A program made the translations under genes and the position numbers. The notes under the pieces are model-generated. The model ran no database searches. It had not been told where the DNA came from and saw nothing but the letters and a program-made list of their open reading frames with translations. A stretch of DNA of 64,000 nucleotides from an uncultured bacterium (GTDB lineage Bacteria > Cyanobacteriota > Vampirovibrionia > Gastranaerophilales > Gastranaerophilaceae): positions 1-64,000 of the forward strand of contig CASFNW010000003.1 of assembly GCA_949296245.1 (NCBI GenBank), given 5' to 3'. Positions 49,522 to 58,024 of the stretch are shown here, piece after piece; within the stretch, counting starts at the first letter, position 1, and every line of letters begins with the position of its first letter.

Positions 49522-50532
49522 ATGTATAAATGCAGCGAATGCGGTAAAATGTTTTTAAATCAAAAGCCGGACTATTGTGACTGCGGCAATGATACTTTTT
49601 TGTATATTCCCGATATAAATAATGGTACTCATAATCCAGCACCTAATCAATCTGTTAACAGTAATAATTATTCATACAGACCTGCTGCAGCAAGGAGATT
49701 TGATAATAAATCATTAATAATATTTACAATTTGTATTTTGTTTTCTTTTGTTTTTCTTTTTTTTATCGGTAATGGTTCTGATAAACAGGAACAACAAGAA
49801 TCTAAGCCTGTAAATAAAAAAGCATTGAACACAAAGATACCGACAATAGATGAAATTTGGATTGAAAGAAAGATTGCGCAGACATCTCCAAAAACGCTCG
49901 AAACCCAGCAAACTAAACAGGCGCCTATTGTGTCAAAAGTTATTGATACATACAACAATGTAAAAAATCAAATTGTAACTCCGGTAAAAAAATCTGCTGC
50001 TGTGTATAAGCCCTCATACACTCCTGTTAAGAAGACTTCATCTTCACAGGTTAAGAAATCAAACAAATCTCAGACAAAAAAAACTTCTGTATCAAATAAG
50101 ACGTTGAGTAATGCTGTAACTTCAAAAACTGTATCTAAAAAGCCTGTTGTTTCAAATATACAAACTTCGGTAAAAACTACAGCCGCGCAAACTGCAAAGC
50201 AGGCTTCAAAACCTGTAGTTAATACAGCTGCAATTCAAAAAGAATATGCAAATTATAAAATCGGTTTACGAAATAAAATTGCATCAAATATAGATTTCAC
50301 TGCTGTTGTAGGTGACGGCTCCTGCATAGTTTCTTTTAAACTTGATGCTTCAGGAAATTTAATAAATCGAGCTTTTTCACAGCAGTCAATAAATGACAGC
50401 CTCAATGATGCTGTCTATTCTGCAATGATGAATACACCGACCTACAAAACCCCTCCTGCTGCGTATAAAAATCAAACATTAAAATTATCCGTTAAAATGA
50501 CAGGCGGCAATTTTGAAGTTAACTTATACTAG
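49522..50532 (+). CDS. zinc-ribbon, membrane-anchored TonB-C-like protein
   Basis: This 336-residue protein begins with a cytosolic zinc ribbon (CSECGKMFLNQ, then CDCGND), followed by a polar linker, a membrane helix (LIIFTICILFSFVFLFFIG, residues about 71-89) and a long Lys/Ser/Thr linker. The C-terminal TonB-like domain (YKIGLRNKIASNIDF, CIVSFKLDASGNLINRAF) completes it. It appears to be a paralogue of the upstream TonB-like protein, with the zinc ribbon added on the cytosolic side. That may sense or contact the polytopic protein. It is last of six co-directional genes. Confidence 0.75.
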   Translation: MYKCSECGKMFLNQKPDYCDCGNDTFLYIPDINNGTHNPAPNQSVNSNNYSYRPAAARRFDNKSLIIFTICILFSFVFLFFIGNGSDKQEQQESKPVNKKALNTKIPTIDEIWIERKIAQTSPKTLETQQTKQAPIVSKVIDTYNNVKNQIVTPVKKSAAVYKPSYTPVKKTSSSQVKKSNKSQTKKTSVSNKTLSNAVTSKTVSKKPVVSNIQTSVKTTAAQTAKQASKPVVNTAAIQKEYANYKIGLRNKIASNIDFTAVVGDGSCIVSFKLDASGNLINRAFSQQSINDSLNDAVYSAMMNTPTYKTPPAAYKNQTLKLSVKMTGGNFEVNLY

Positions 50533-50570
50533 CTGTTTGATTGCCGGTAAGTCTGTATGTTGTTATCTGA

Positions 50571-51488
50571 TTAAAAATCCACATATTCATAGTTTTGTTG
50601 CGGTTTTTGCTGCGGTGCTGTTTGTACAGCATCCGGCGGAGTCTGCATAGATTGTATCAACACGTTTGAAAAACTTGATACATCGTTTGTTGTATACATT
50701 TTTCCGCCCGTTATGTCAGCAAGGCATCTTAATTCCTGAGAAGATGAGGATACAAGTACAACATCAATATGTATATCATTACGTTTCTTTATCAATTCTC
50801 TGGCAAAGGCGCAAGGATCCCCCCCGCAGTTTTCACCGCCGTCTGTAATAAGTACTATTTTCTTTGCAAAATTTGCAGGCATTCCTGCAAAATCTTGCTC
50901 AACCGCCTGATATAGACCGTAAGTCAGAGGTGTTGAGCCGCCTAATGAAAAGGAATTCATACCTGTTACAAGTGCTTGAGTGTTGTTTTGCAAAACCGGT
51001 GCAGCTTGTGCTGTTGCACTGCAGGAACCTGATGTCGAGCCGAGATAATCATCACTTTTTGTTGCTACTTTATATTTTCCGTTTGCTGTTTTAATAATCT
51101 CTTTTACTTTAGCAAGGTTTGGTTTATACGGATTGTTCCCGCCGTTTTGTCCGAATACCCTGAAACCGATACGTGTAGATGGCGGCAGCTGGGAAATGAT
51201 TTGCGTCATTGTTTTCTGAGCTTCCTGTATCCAGTAGAGCATACTTCCTGAGTAATCCATGACAATGTCTATTGTTCCTACCTGTCCTGCCAGTACTTTT
51301 TGTGAATTTACATACTGCGGTGCATAATAATTGTTGTATAAATTCGTCTGTGTATTTAAAACACTGTTTTGCTGCACGCTGCCTGAGGGGGAAGTAACTT
51401 TTCCGCTTGTATTAACTTTATATTTTGCAGCAAATGCAGTGAGTGAAAATGCTGTCATCAAAAAAAGTACAATGATTACTTTTTTCAT
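50571..51488 (-). CDS. secreted vWA-domain protein
   Basis: This 305-residue protein has a signal peptide ending AFA. The vWA domain has a complete MIDAS: D78-Y-S80-G-S82 (IDIVMDYSGSM), GGSTPLTYG with the threonine, and LITDGGENCGGD. There are four cysteines in the domain (CSAT, NCGGDPC, RCLAD), consistent with disulfides outside the cytoplasm. The last 25 residues are Gln/Pro-rich. It is convergent with the six-gene cluster, has its own promoter, and likely works with it, since a second vWA protein is encoded there. Confidence 0.88.
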   Translation of the reverse strand: MKKVIIVLFLMTAFSLTAFAAKYKVNTSGKVTSPSGSVQQNSVLNTQTNLYNNYYAPQYVNSQKVLAGQVGTIDIVMDYSGSMLYWIQEAQKTMTQIISQLPPSTRIGFRVFGQNGGNNPYKPNLAKVKEIIKTANGKYKVATKSDDYLGSTSGSCSATAQAAPVLQNNTQALVTGMNSFSLGGSTPLTYGLYQAVEQDFAGMPANFAKKIVLITDGGENCGGDPCAFARELIKKRNDIHIDVVLVSSSSQELRCLADITGGKMYTTNDVSSFSNVLIQSMQTPPDAVQTAPQQKPQQNYEYVDF

Positions 51489-51506
51489 ATAATCTCCTTT
51501 TGCAAA

Positions 51507-51515
51507 ATTATAACA
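51507..51515 (-). promoter_or_regulatory. extended -10 promoter of the secreted vWA gene
   Basis: On the minus strand TGTTATAAT lies 18 bases before the start codon of the vWA gene, with AAGGAG between. This shows the gene need not depend on the EndoQ-UvrD gene upstream. Confidence 0.6.
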
Positions 51516-51536
51516 TATAAACTATTCATTATTTTT

Positions 51537-54488
51537 TCAAAATAAACTGAGCTGATTTACATTATCATTTTCTGTCTTTTTATATTCTTTATCAAAATTT
51601 GTAAGCTTTAGCAGGTCACGTTCTATTTTTTCTAAGAAAGGTGAAATCTCTCTACTTTCTGTTTTGCCGAATATGTGTCTTTTTTTTGCTCTTGTTAAAA
51701 ACAGAAGCTGTTTTGCTCGTGTCATTCCCACGTATAAAAGACGCCTTTCTTCTTCAATTTCTTTTTCTGTTTCGGCTTTGTATAAAGGTATCAATCCGTT
51801 TTCAAGACCGGCTATAAATACACAGTTGAATTCCAATCCTTTTGAAGAATGCAAAGTCATTAAAGAAATTCTGTCCGCACGTGAATCAATTGTATCTGAT
51901 TCTTTCAACAATGATACTTCGTGTATAAAATCATTTTTATTTTTATATTCAAGTGCAAGTTTTTCTATATATTCCCAGATAAAAGAATCTATTTTGTTTT
52001 CAAAATCATTTTTTAGATGTTTTAGCTGCTCACTTATATCTATATTGTTATTGAGTTTCTTTAATAAGTTTCTTACTTCTTTTTTCGTGCATAACAAATC
52101 ATCGGATAGCTTTACAAACGGCATCCCTGATCTTGTAAGAGCTTCTTCTATCGGCTTTAGCTGCAGTGATGTTCTGTATAGAATCGCGATATCTCCAAAT
52201 GAAAATTCGCTGCTCTGACCGTCTGTCCTGTCAGTATCTATTGAAAAGAGATTGTGCCCGCCTATCAAATTTTCGATTGTGCTTACTATAAATTCCGCTT
52301 CGGATTTTTCTGCGGGAGCTGTATGGATTGTGATTTTATTATTTACGGAAATGCCTTTTGAAATTGTGTTGAACGACTCTATCATTTGATTTGAAGCGTT
52401 TACTATGTCTTTTGTACTCCTGTAGTTGTTTTTCAAATTGATAGTCGCAACATCAGAATAATCATTTGTAAAATTGTTGAAAAATTTAGCGTCTCCTCCT
52501 CTAAAACCGTATATTGCCTGATTAGGGTCTCCTATGACGCACATATTTGTATCATCAGTTGCAAGCATTTTTATAAGCTTATACTGCTGTTCATCAATAT
52601 CCTGATATTCATCGACAGAAATATATTTAAATTTTGTCCTATATGCTGAAAGAACATCAGGATGATTATCGAAAAGTTTTATTGTTAATTTGATTAAATC
52701 GTCAAAGCATAACATATTATCAGGGAGGTTGTTATATAAAGCTTTTTCCTCTTCCGATATAACCTGAAAATCTTCAGTCAGTCCGGCAAGACTGTAATTT
52801 TCTTTTAATATCGAAAAACATAACGAATGGAATGTATTTATACTGATTGCTTCTGTCTGTTTATTCTCAAGAAGTATGGCAAGTCTGTCTTTTAGTTCTT
52901 GTGCTGCTTTTCTTGTAAAAGTTATCGCCAGACAGCTTTCTGCCGGTATATTCTTTTCTTTAATTAAATAAGCTATACGTTTTGTAAGTACAGTTGTCTT
53001 ACCGGATCCGGGGCCTGCTGTTATCAACAGCTTTTTAGCTGTGTTTTCAACTGCTGCATACTGGTATTCATCCAGTTTTGCTGTCTTTGTCGTCTCTGTA
53101 TTCTGTGTATTTGCCGGATTGGGGCTTACATTACTCAAATTATTTAGAGAATACTCTTTAGTATTTAATGAGTTTTTTGCGTTATTGTTTTCTATTTCCG
53201 GTGTATTTGGAATGTTTATATCGAGTTTTAAATTAACGGAGTTTTTTTTTACAATTTCATCATCATTGAATAGTTTTATTATGCCGTATTCTCCGTCATA
53301 TCCAGATTGTCTTATAACTTCTCCTTTTCTTAGTCTTGAAATTGCTTCTGCTAATAGAGGAGAATGAACTTTTTCTATTTCTTCGACAGGTATACTTGTA
53401 AGAATTGAAAGTTCAGAACCCAGTTTGTGTATTAAATTTTCATATTCAAAAGACACTGATTTACTTGCAGGACCAACCTGCATTATTTCAGAAAGAATTT
53501 CCGGCAGAGGAACAAGACTTACCACTTTTCCTGCAGTAGCAGGCGGTGTAACCTGACCTTGTCTGTCAGAAAGCTCATATACTCTGTTTGCTACACCTAT
53601 TGTAAGAGGCTTCCCGCATACGGGACAGATTCCGTTTAGCTTTTTAGTCTCGGAGGGTGTAAGGCAAATGTTGCATTTTCTGTGCCCGTCATCATGGTAT
53701 TTTCCTTCTTCAGGGAAGAATTCTACCGTTCCTACATATCCTCTGCCCGTTTTTAGTGCATTCATCATACTGAAATAATCAGGTTCCGTATCAAATATCG
53801 TAGCTTCTCTTGCCAGTTTCGACGGAGAATGCGCATCAGAGTTTGAAACAAGTCTGTATTTATCAAGGCTTGAAACATGCCAGTTCATCTCAGGATCAGA
53901 TGAAAGCCCTGTTTCAACCGCAAAAATATGGTCTGACAAATCTTCATAGCATTCCTCAATGGAATCAAATCCCGATTTTGAACCCAGAACAGAAAACCAT
54001 GGGGTCCAAATATGTGCAGGGATTATAAAACTTCCTTCTCCTGATTCAAGAACTGTTTCCAGAAGATTTCTTGAATCCAATCCGAGTATCGGTCTGCCGT
54101 CAGAGTTTATATTTCCTATTGCACCAAGTTTCTGCCTGAAATTCTGTGCGGATTCCATATCCGGAGAAAAAACGACATGATGAACTTTTCTTGTTTTGTC
54201 TCCTTTTTTATATATTGTGGAAATTTCAACGGAAAGTATAAAATATACAGGCTTTTCAGGGGTTAAAATTTGTTTTTCTATATCCGGACGCAGTCTGAAT
54301 ATACCGTTTCCTGCAGGCACGAGTTTTTCTTTAATTTCATTAAACCATGCAGGATGTGTAAAATCGCCTGTAGAAATAACACTCAATCCTTTTTTCTGTG
54401 CCCATACGGCGAGTTCTTCAAGGTTGCAGTTTTTGCTGGTGGCTCTTGAATATTTGGAATGTATGTGTAAATCCGCATAAAATAACAT
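51537..54488 (-). CDS. endonuclease Q-like PHP nuclease fused to UvrD helicase
   Basis: A 983-residue fusion. Residues 1-255 are a PHP domain matching the TIGR00375/endonuclease Q family: H8-x-H10 in ADLHIHSKYSRATS, D42/H45 in TGDFTHP, H159 in AHIWTPWFS, D218/H220 in NSDAHSP. A zinc ribbon follows (C272, C275, C288, C291). After a family-specific domain (to about 415) and a disordered linker comes a UvrD helicase: Walker A GPGSGKT (492-498), DEYQD (626-630), TLHSSKGLEFN, YVGMTRAKQ. The last five residues are QLSLF, a consensus beta-clamp-binding motif. EndoQ nicks DNA 5' to deaminated bases, so the fusion probably nicks and unwinds in one step at replication forks. Confidence 0.9.
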   Translation of the reverse strand: MLFYADLHIHSKYSRATSKNCNLEELAVWAQKKGLSVISTGDFTHPAWFNEIKEKLVPAGNGIFRLRPDIEKQILTPEKPVYFILSVEISTIYKKGDKTRKVHHVVFSPDMESAQNFRQKLGAIGNINSDGRPILGLDSRNLLETVLESGEGSFIIPAHIWTPWFSVLGSKSGFDSIEECYEDLSDHIFAVETGLSSDPEMNWHVSSLDKYRLVSNSDAHSPSKLAREATIFDTEPDYFSMMNALKTGRGYVGTVEFFPEEGKYHDDGHRKCNICLTPSETKKLNGICPVCGKPLTIGVANRVYELSDRQGQVTPPATAGKVVSLVPLPEILSEIMQVGPASKSVSFEYENLIHKLGSELSILTSIPVEEIEKVHSPLLAEAISRLRKGEVIRQSGYDGEYGIIKLFNDDEIVKKNSVNLKLDINIPNTPEIENNNAKNSLNTKEYSLNNLSNVSPNPANTQNTETTKTAKLDEYQYAAVENTAKKLLITAGPGSGKTTVLTKRIAYLIKEKNIPAESCLAITFTRKAAQELKDRLAILLENKQTEAISINTFHSLCFSILKENYSLAGLTEDFQVISEEEKALYNNLPDNMLCFDDLIKLTIKLFDNHPDVLSAYRTKFKYISVDEYQDIDEQQYKLIKMLATDDTNMCVIGDPNQAIYGFRGGDAKFFNNFTNDYSDVATINLKNNYRSTKDIVNASNQMIESFNTISKGISVNNKITIHTAPAEKSEAEFIVSTIENLIGGHNLFSIDTDRTDGQSSEFSFGDIAILYRTSLQLKPIEEALTRSGMPFVKLSDDLLCTKKEVRNLLKKLNNNIDISEQLKHLKNDFENKIDSFIWEYIEKLALEYKNKNDFIHEVSLLKESDTIDSRADRISLMTLHSSKGLEFNCVFIAGLENGLIPLYKAETEKEIEEERRLLYVGMTRAKQLLFLTRAKKRHIFGKTESREISPFLEKIERDLLKLTNFDKEYKKTENDNVNQLSLF

Positions 54489-54567
54489 TTGATATACTCC
54501 AGATTCAATATTAACCCAATTTTAATCCAACTTTATTTAGTGTGTCCAGTTGATAATTGTTGTTACT

Positions 54568-54582
54568 TTAGAGCAGCTCTAA
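54568..54582. promoter_or_regulatory. perfect 15-bp palindrome, candidate MerR operator
   Basis: TTAGAGCAGCTCTAA, centred on A54575, lies at the -35 position of the MerR gene promoter. A near copy (13 of 15 bases) occupies the 19-bp spacer of the promoter at 60631-60661. Confidence 0.65.
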
Positions 54583-54589
54583 TCTTTTG

Positions 54590-54598
54590 TGCTAAAAT
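54590..54598 (+). promoter_or_regulatory. extended -10 promoter of the MerR gene
   Basis: TGCTAAAAT ends 23 bases before the ATG; the palindrome at 54568 overlaps where a -35 box would be, so bound regulator could repress its own gene. Confidence 0.5.
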
Positions 54599-54621
54599 AC
54601 TATATAGATTGGAGATGAAAT

Positions 54622-55038
54622 ATGTATACAGTTAAAGAAGTTGCAGAAAAAATGGACGTATCGGAGCACACAATCCGCTTCTGGGCAAAATGCGGATTTT
54701 TTCCTTTTGTAAAAAGAAATGAAAATAATATAAGACTCTTTTCAGACAGTGATCTTGAGTGGGTAAAAATCGTAAAATGCCTGCGTTCTGTAGGTACGGA
54801 AAATAAATCAATCAAGCGTTATATTGATTTGTGTATTATAGGTGATTCCACCATACAGGAGAGGTATGAAATTATTCGTGCTACAAAAAATAAAGCACTG
54901 TCTCAAATGAAAGAATTACAAACGCAGCTTGATATTTTAGATTATAAAGAGAATTTTTACCAGAATCTTATAAAAAATAATCTGAAAGACACCTGGAACC
55001 CTATGAACAATACTAAACCGGAAGAAAAAGCTGTCTAA
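54622..55038 (+). CDS. MerR-family transcriptional regulator
   Basis: This 138-residue protein has an N-terminal MerR winged helix (YTVKEVAEKMDVSEHTIRFW, NNIRLFSDSDLEWVKIVKCL) and a C-terminal coiled coil (KNKALSQMKELQTQLDILDY). It resembles the AdhR/NmlR-type branch, which often controls aldo/keto reductase or dehydrogenase genes; there are no cysteines in a metal-binding arrangement. A perfect palindrome lies in its own promoter and a near copy lies in the promoter of the Tat-linked aldo/keto reductase operon at 60593. The last codons overlap the convergent DUF1893 gene by four bases. Confidence 0.93.
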   Translation: MYTVKEVAEKMDVSEHTIRFWAKCGFFPFVKRNENNIRLFSDSDLEWVKIVKCLRSVGTENKSIKRYIDLCIIGDSTIQERYEIIRATKNKALSQMKELQTQLDILDYKENFYQNLIKNNLKDTWNPMNNTKPEEKAV

Positions 55039-56897
55039 AATTTATTTGTTTTTATCAAGCTTTCTATATTCTTATATAAATCAAATTCAGTGTTTTTCTT
55101 TTGAAAAATAATATTTCTTGATTTGTCTTTTTCAACGGAGTGTCTGAGCATTTTGTTTAAAAAATGCGGAACTATAAAACCGAGTACTGCCATATTTGTA
55201 ATCAAAGATACCCAGTATAAAATTGCTCCAATATTTTTTGTTTTCTTAATTACATCCGGAGAAACATTTTTCAGGTTATCCAGTTGCCTGAAACGTCTTG
55301 TCGGCAGCAAAAAGCTTTTTAGAAAACCTATTTTTTGACCTTTATACTTATCTGTATTCATAATCTTTGTACCTAAAAAACGGTCGGAGAGTCTGCCTAA
55401 AATGTTATTTATTAAGAAATCCCCGCCGAAAAACATTACAAAAGTGGCTCCTTCTCTTGCTGTTCTGTCTCTTAATTCGTATTTGTCACGGGAAGAAGGC
55501 AGCTTTGCCAAAAAGCCTGTAAATGCCCACTTCATAGCATTAACTGTTTTTGACATACTTACGCCGGACGTGTAGTTAAAATTTTGAGCATTATTTTTTA
55601 TTATGTTTGCTGTTGTCGAACTTAGTCCTTTTGTCACAACTTTTGATAGTAAAACACCGGGAATGAAGGCAAATGCAAGTGTGCCGGCAAGACGTTTCAA
55701 TTTACTTTTTCTATGTTCTTTTTTTGATATTTCTTTTTCTTCAAGCATATTAAAGGTTGCTGAAAAACCTTTTCGTCCGGTTTTGTATTCGGTGATTCCT
55801 GTTGCAATCCACGGGATACTGCCCATCAAAAGTCCCGTGGAGATAAAATCGGAACGTAATATCTGTTCATGTGCTTTTAAAAGCTTCGTTTTTAAATCTT
55901 GTTCTTTACCTTTAAATCTTTGTAGTATATTTTCAAAATCAGCTTCCGCTTTCAGTTGTTTTGCCGATTCTCTTATGCCTTTTATCATTGTTTGGGTATC
56001 TTTTGTCAGATATTCTTTTGAAACCTGGATAATTTTCTTTTCATTGTTTGCAAAGTTTTTTACGATACTGTTTTTAGACAAAAAGAATTTGTTGTACCTT
56101 GGCAGCAAAAATAAAGGCATTATAAAGGCAAAAGTCACACTGAGTGTAGACATTCCTATTCTCTCAAGCGCCTCTTCTTTTGTATTAGACATAATCGCAT
56201 TAGGGATTGCACAGCCGCCAATATTTGTCAGCCCTCTGTTTAAAAGAGTATGAGCCTGAATAAAGGCTGTTGCATCATATAGGCCTCCTTTAAAATTTAA
56301 TGCAGAATTTTTTCTTGTATTTAAATAAAGCAGATTAAGCTTTTTATCCAGTATTTTATATTCCTCAGGTGACATGCCGTTCTTATAAAACTGTTTTTCG
56401 TATTCAATGCCTTTTGGGAAAACTTTTTGTTTCAAAATCTGATATCCTTCATAAGGATTGTCTGTATTTAGAACGGATTTTTCTAAAGGACATTTTATCT
56501 TTAAATTTTTGTCTAATACACTGTCTGTTATTTGATCTGCTTTGCAGTTTATACCTTGTTTTATAAAAAATTCCTGTGCCGACTTTGTCATTATCGGAGT
56601 TGTGATATTTTTTGCATTTCCGTACGCAAACAGAATTGCAGAAGCCTTGCTTATTCTTCTGTCTACAATATAGCAGTCTTTAAAGTCGTTATTAAAATCT
56701 TTTAATGCCAGAAAAACAGGTTTCAGATTTCTCTGGTTGTAATAATGTATTTGACCGTTTTTGTATATGGCAAGAGTGTGTTTATCAAGATTTTTTAGCA
56801 TTTCATTTACCTGCTGTGCTGTAGGAACGGCAGGTTGTTTTATCTTTCTATAACTTGTATTATTGCTTGGTGCGGCTTTATTCAGATGTGTGATCAT
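55035..56897 (-). CDS. DUF1893 domain fused to a membrane protein
   Basis: A 620-residue fusion. Residues about 36-158 match DUF1893, a small deaminase-fold domain normally found alone at about 120-140 residues: KHTLAIYKNGQIHYYNQRN, DRRISKASAILFAYG, KIKCPLEKSVLNTDNPYEGY (C136-P). The remaining 450 residues contain at least five hydrophobic segments (LLMGSIPWIATGITEY, LAGTLAFAFIPGVLLSKV, FVMFFGGDFLINNIL, ILYWVSLITNMAVLGFIVPHF) separated by basic helical loops. I know no family for this part. DUF1893 function is not established. It may be a membrane-tethered nucleotide or cofactor-handling protein. Confidence 0.8.
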   Translation of the reverse strand: MITHLNKAAPSNNTSYRKIKQPAVPTAQQVNEMLKNLDKHTLAIYKNGQIHYYNQRNLKPVFLALKDFNNDFKDCYIVDRRISKASAILFAYGNAKNITTPIMTKSAQEFFIKQGINCKADQITDSVLDKNLKIKCPLEKSVLNTDNPYEGYQILKQKVFPKGIEYEKQFYKNGMSPEEYKILDKKLNLLYLNTRKNSALNFKGGLYDATAFIQAHTLLNRGLTNIGGCAIPNAIMSNTKEEALERIGMSTLSVTFAFIMPLFLLPRYNKFFLSKNSIVKNFANNEKKIIQVSKEYLTKDTQTMIKGIRESAKQLKAEADFENILQRFKGKEQDLKTKLLKAHEQILRSDFISTGLLMGSIPWIATGITEYKTGRKGFSATFNMLEEKEISKKEHRKSKLKRLAGTLAFAFIPGVLLSKVVTKGLSSTTANIIKNNAQNFNYTSGVSMSKTVNAMKWAFTGFLAKLPSSRDKYELRDRTAREGATFVMFFGGDFLINNILGRLSDRFLGTKIMNTDKYKGQKIGFLKSFLLPTRRFRQLDNLKNVSPDVIKKTKNIGAILYWVSLITNMAVLGFIVPHFLNKMLRHSVEKDKSRNIIFQKKNTEFDLYKNIESLIKTNKF

Positions 56898-57017
56898 GAT
56901 TTTATCAATATATATATTAACCTTGAGAGTTTACTCTAAGTCAATAGATGTCGGTTTAGTGACACATAAATTCTTTCAATCGGCATATACAAGGCTGTGT
57001 AAAGTCTGCAGTATTCT

Positions 57018-57749
57018 TTAAACATTTTTCTTTTCAATAAAACGTGCTGCAAACATCCCTGCCTCGAATAAAAGCCATGTCGGTATCCCGAGCATAAGTT
57101 GGCTGACAATATCAGGCGGTGTAAAAATAGCAGCAAGAATAAGAATGCCGACGATTATATAAGGTCTTGCATTTTCAAGCATTTTTACACTCAAAATACC
57201 GAATTTTATCCCTATCAAAACCGCAAGTGGCACCTGAAACATTAAGCCAAAGGCAAGCATCATGCCGGCTGACAAATTTATAAAGCTTTCCAGTCCGAGT
57301 GTTGCCTCCAGTTGAGCTGTAGAAAATGCTGCTGAAAAGTTCATTATTAAAGGCATTATCATAAATACACAAAAACAAACACCTGTCACAAACAAAAAAG
57401 TAGCAAGAACAACAAGCCAGTCCATAAACTTTCGCTCGTGTTCATACAGCGCAGGCAGAACAAATTTCCGCACCTGCAGTGCAATATAAGGGAATGCCAG
57501 AGTAAAAGCTATAACAAGCCCTGCCTTTAGCTGTATTACAAAAACTTCCATCGGTGAAAAATAGTGCAGCTTTGTTATTCCCTGAGGCAGAGTATTTCTT
57601 ATCAAAAAATCAATAAATTTGGGCGCAGCATAAAACCCTGCAGGTGACAATATTAAAACTGCGACTATAGACCTTATCAGCATACTTCTAAGGGCTTCAA
57701 GATGATGTATAAAAGTTTGCTCTTCCTGTTGTTTATCCTCTGTACTCAT
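57018..57749 (-). CDS. tatC: Sec-independent translocase subunit TatC
   Basis: A 243-residue six-helix TatC, receptor for twin-arginine signal peptides. Family motifs are FIHHLEALRSMLIRSI at the N-terminus, FSPMEVFVIQLKAGLVIAF, LPALYEHERKF, and the C-terminal FTPPDIVSQLMLGIP with LLFEAG. It follows tatA with a TAATG overlap and is the last gene of a four-gene minus-strand unit that also encodes two Tat substrates. Confidence 0.97.
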   Translation of the reverse strand: MSTEDKQQEEQTFIHHLEALRSMLIRSIVAVLILSPAGFYAAPKFIDFLIRNTLPQGITKLHYFSPMEVFVIQLKAGLVIAFTLAFPYIALQVRKFVLPALYEHERKFMDWLVVLATFLFVTGVCFCVFMIMPLIMNFSAAFSTAQLEATLGLESFINLSAGMMLAFGLMFQVPLAVLIGIKFGILSVKMLENARPYIIVGILILAAIFTPPDIVSQLMLGIPTWLLFEAGMFAARFIEKKNV

Positions 57750-57994
57750 TATTTTGAAGAAACTTCTGTCTGTGATTCGGTCTGAGCAGTCTGTATACTT
57801 TTAGCCTCTGCTTCAGCTGCTTTTTGTGCATTTTCTGTTAACTCCTGAGCTTCTTTTTGCAGAGTTTCTTTTGCATTCTTAAACTCATACGCAGCTCTGC
57901 CCAATGCCTTAGCAAGTTCAGGTATTCTCTTCGAACCGAAAAGTAAAAGTATCACAACAAGTATTAAAAATATTTCTGTAAAACCTATAGACAT
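57749..57994 (-). CDS. tatA: twin-arginine translocase protein TatA
   Basis: An 81-residue TatA. A short membrane helix ([15 protein letters not shown]) is followed by [14 protein letters not shown], the amphipathic helix typical of TatA/E, and a polar Glu/Gln tail. No TatB-like longer paralogue is present, so this would be a minimal TatAC system. The stop overlaps the tatC start (TAATG). It begins 30 bases after the polyferredoxin gene. Confidence 0.96.
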   Translation of the reverse strand: MSIGFTEIFLILVVILLLFGSKRIPELAKALGRAAYEFKNAKETLQKEAQELTENAQKAAEAEAKSIQTAQTESQTEVSSK

Positions 57995-58024
57995 AACCTT
58001 CTCCTATTTTATATTCCATTTTAA

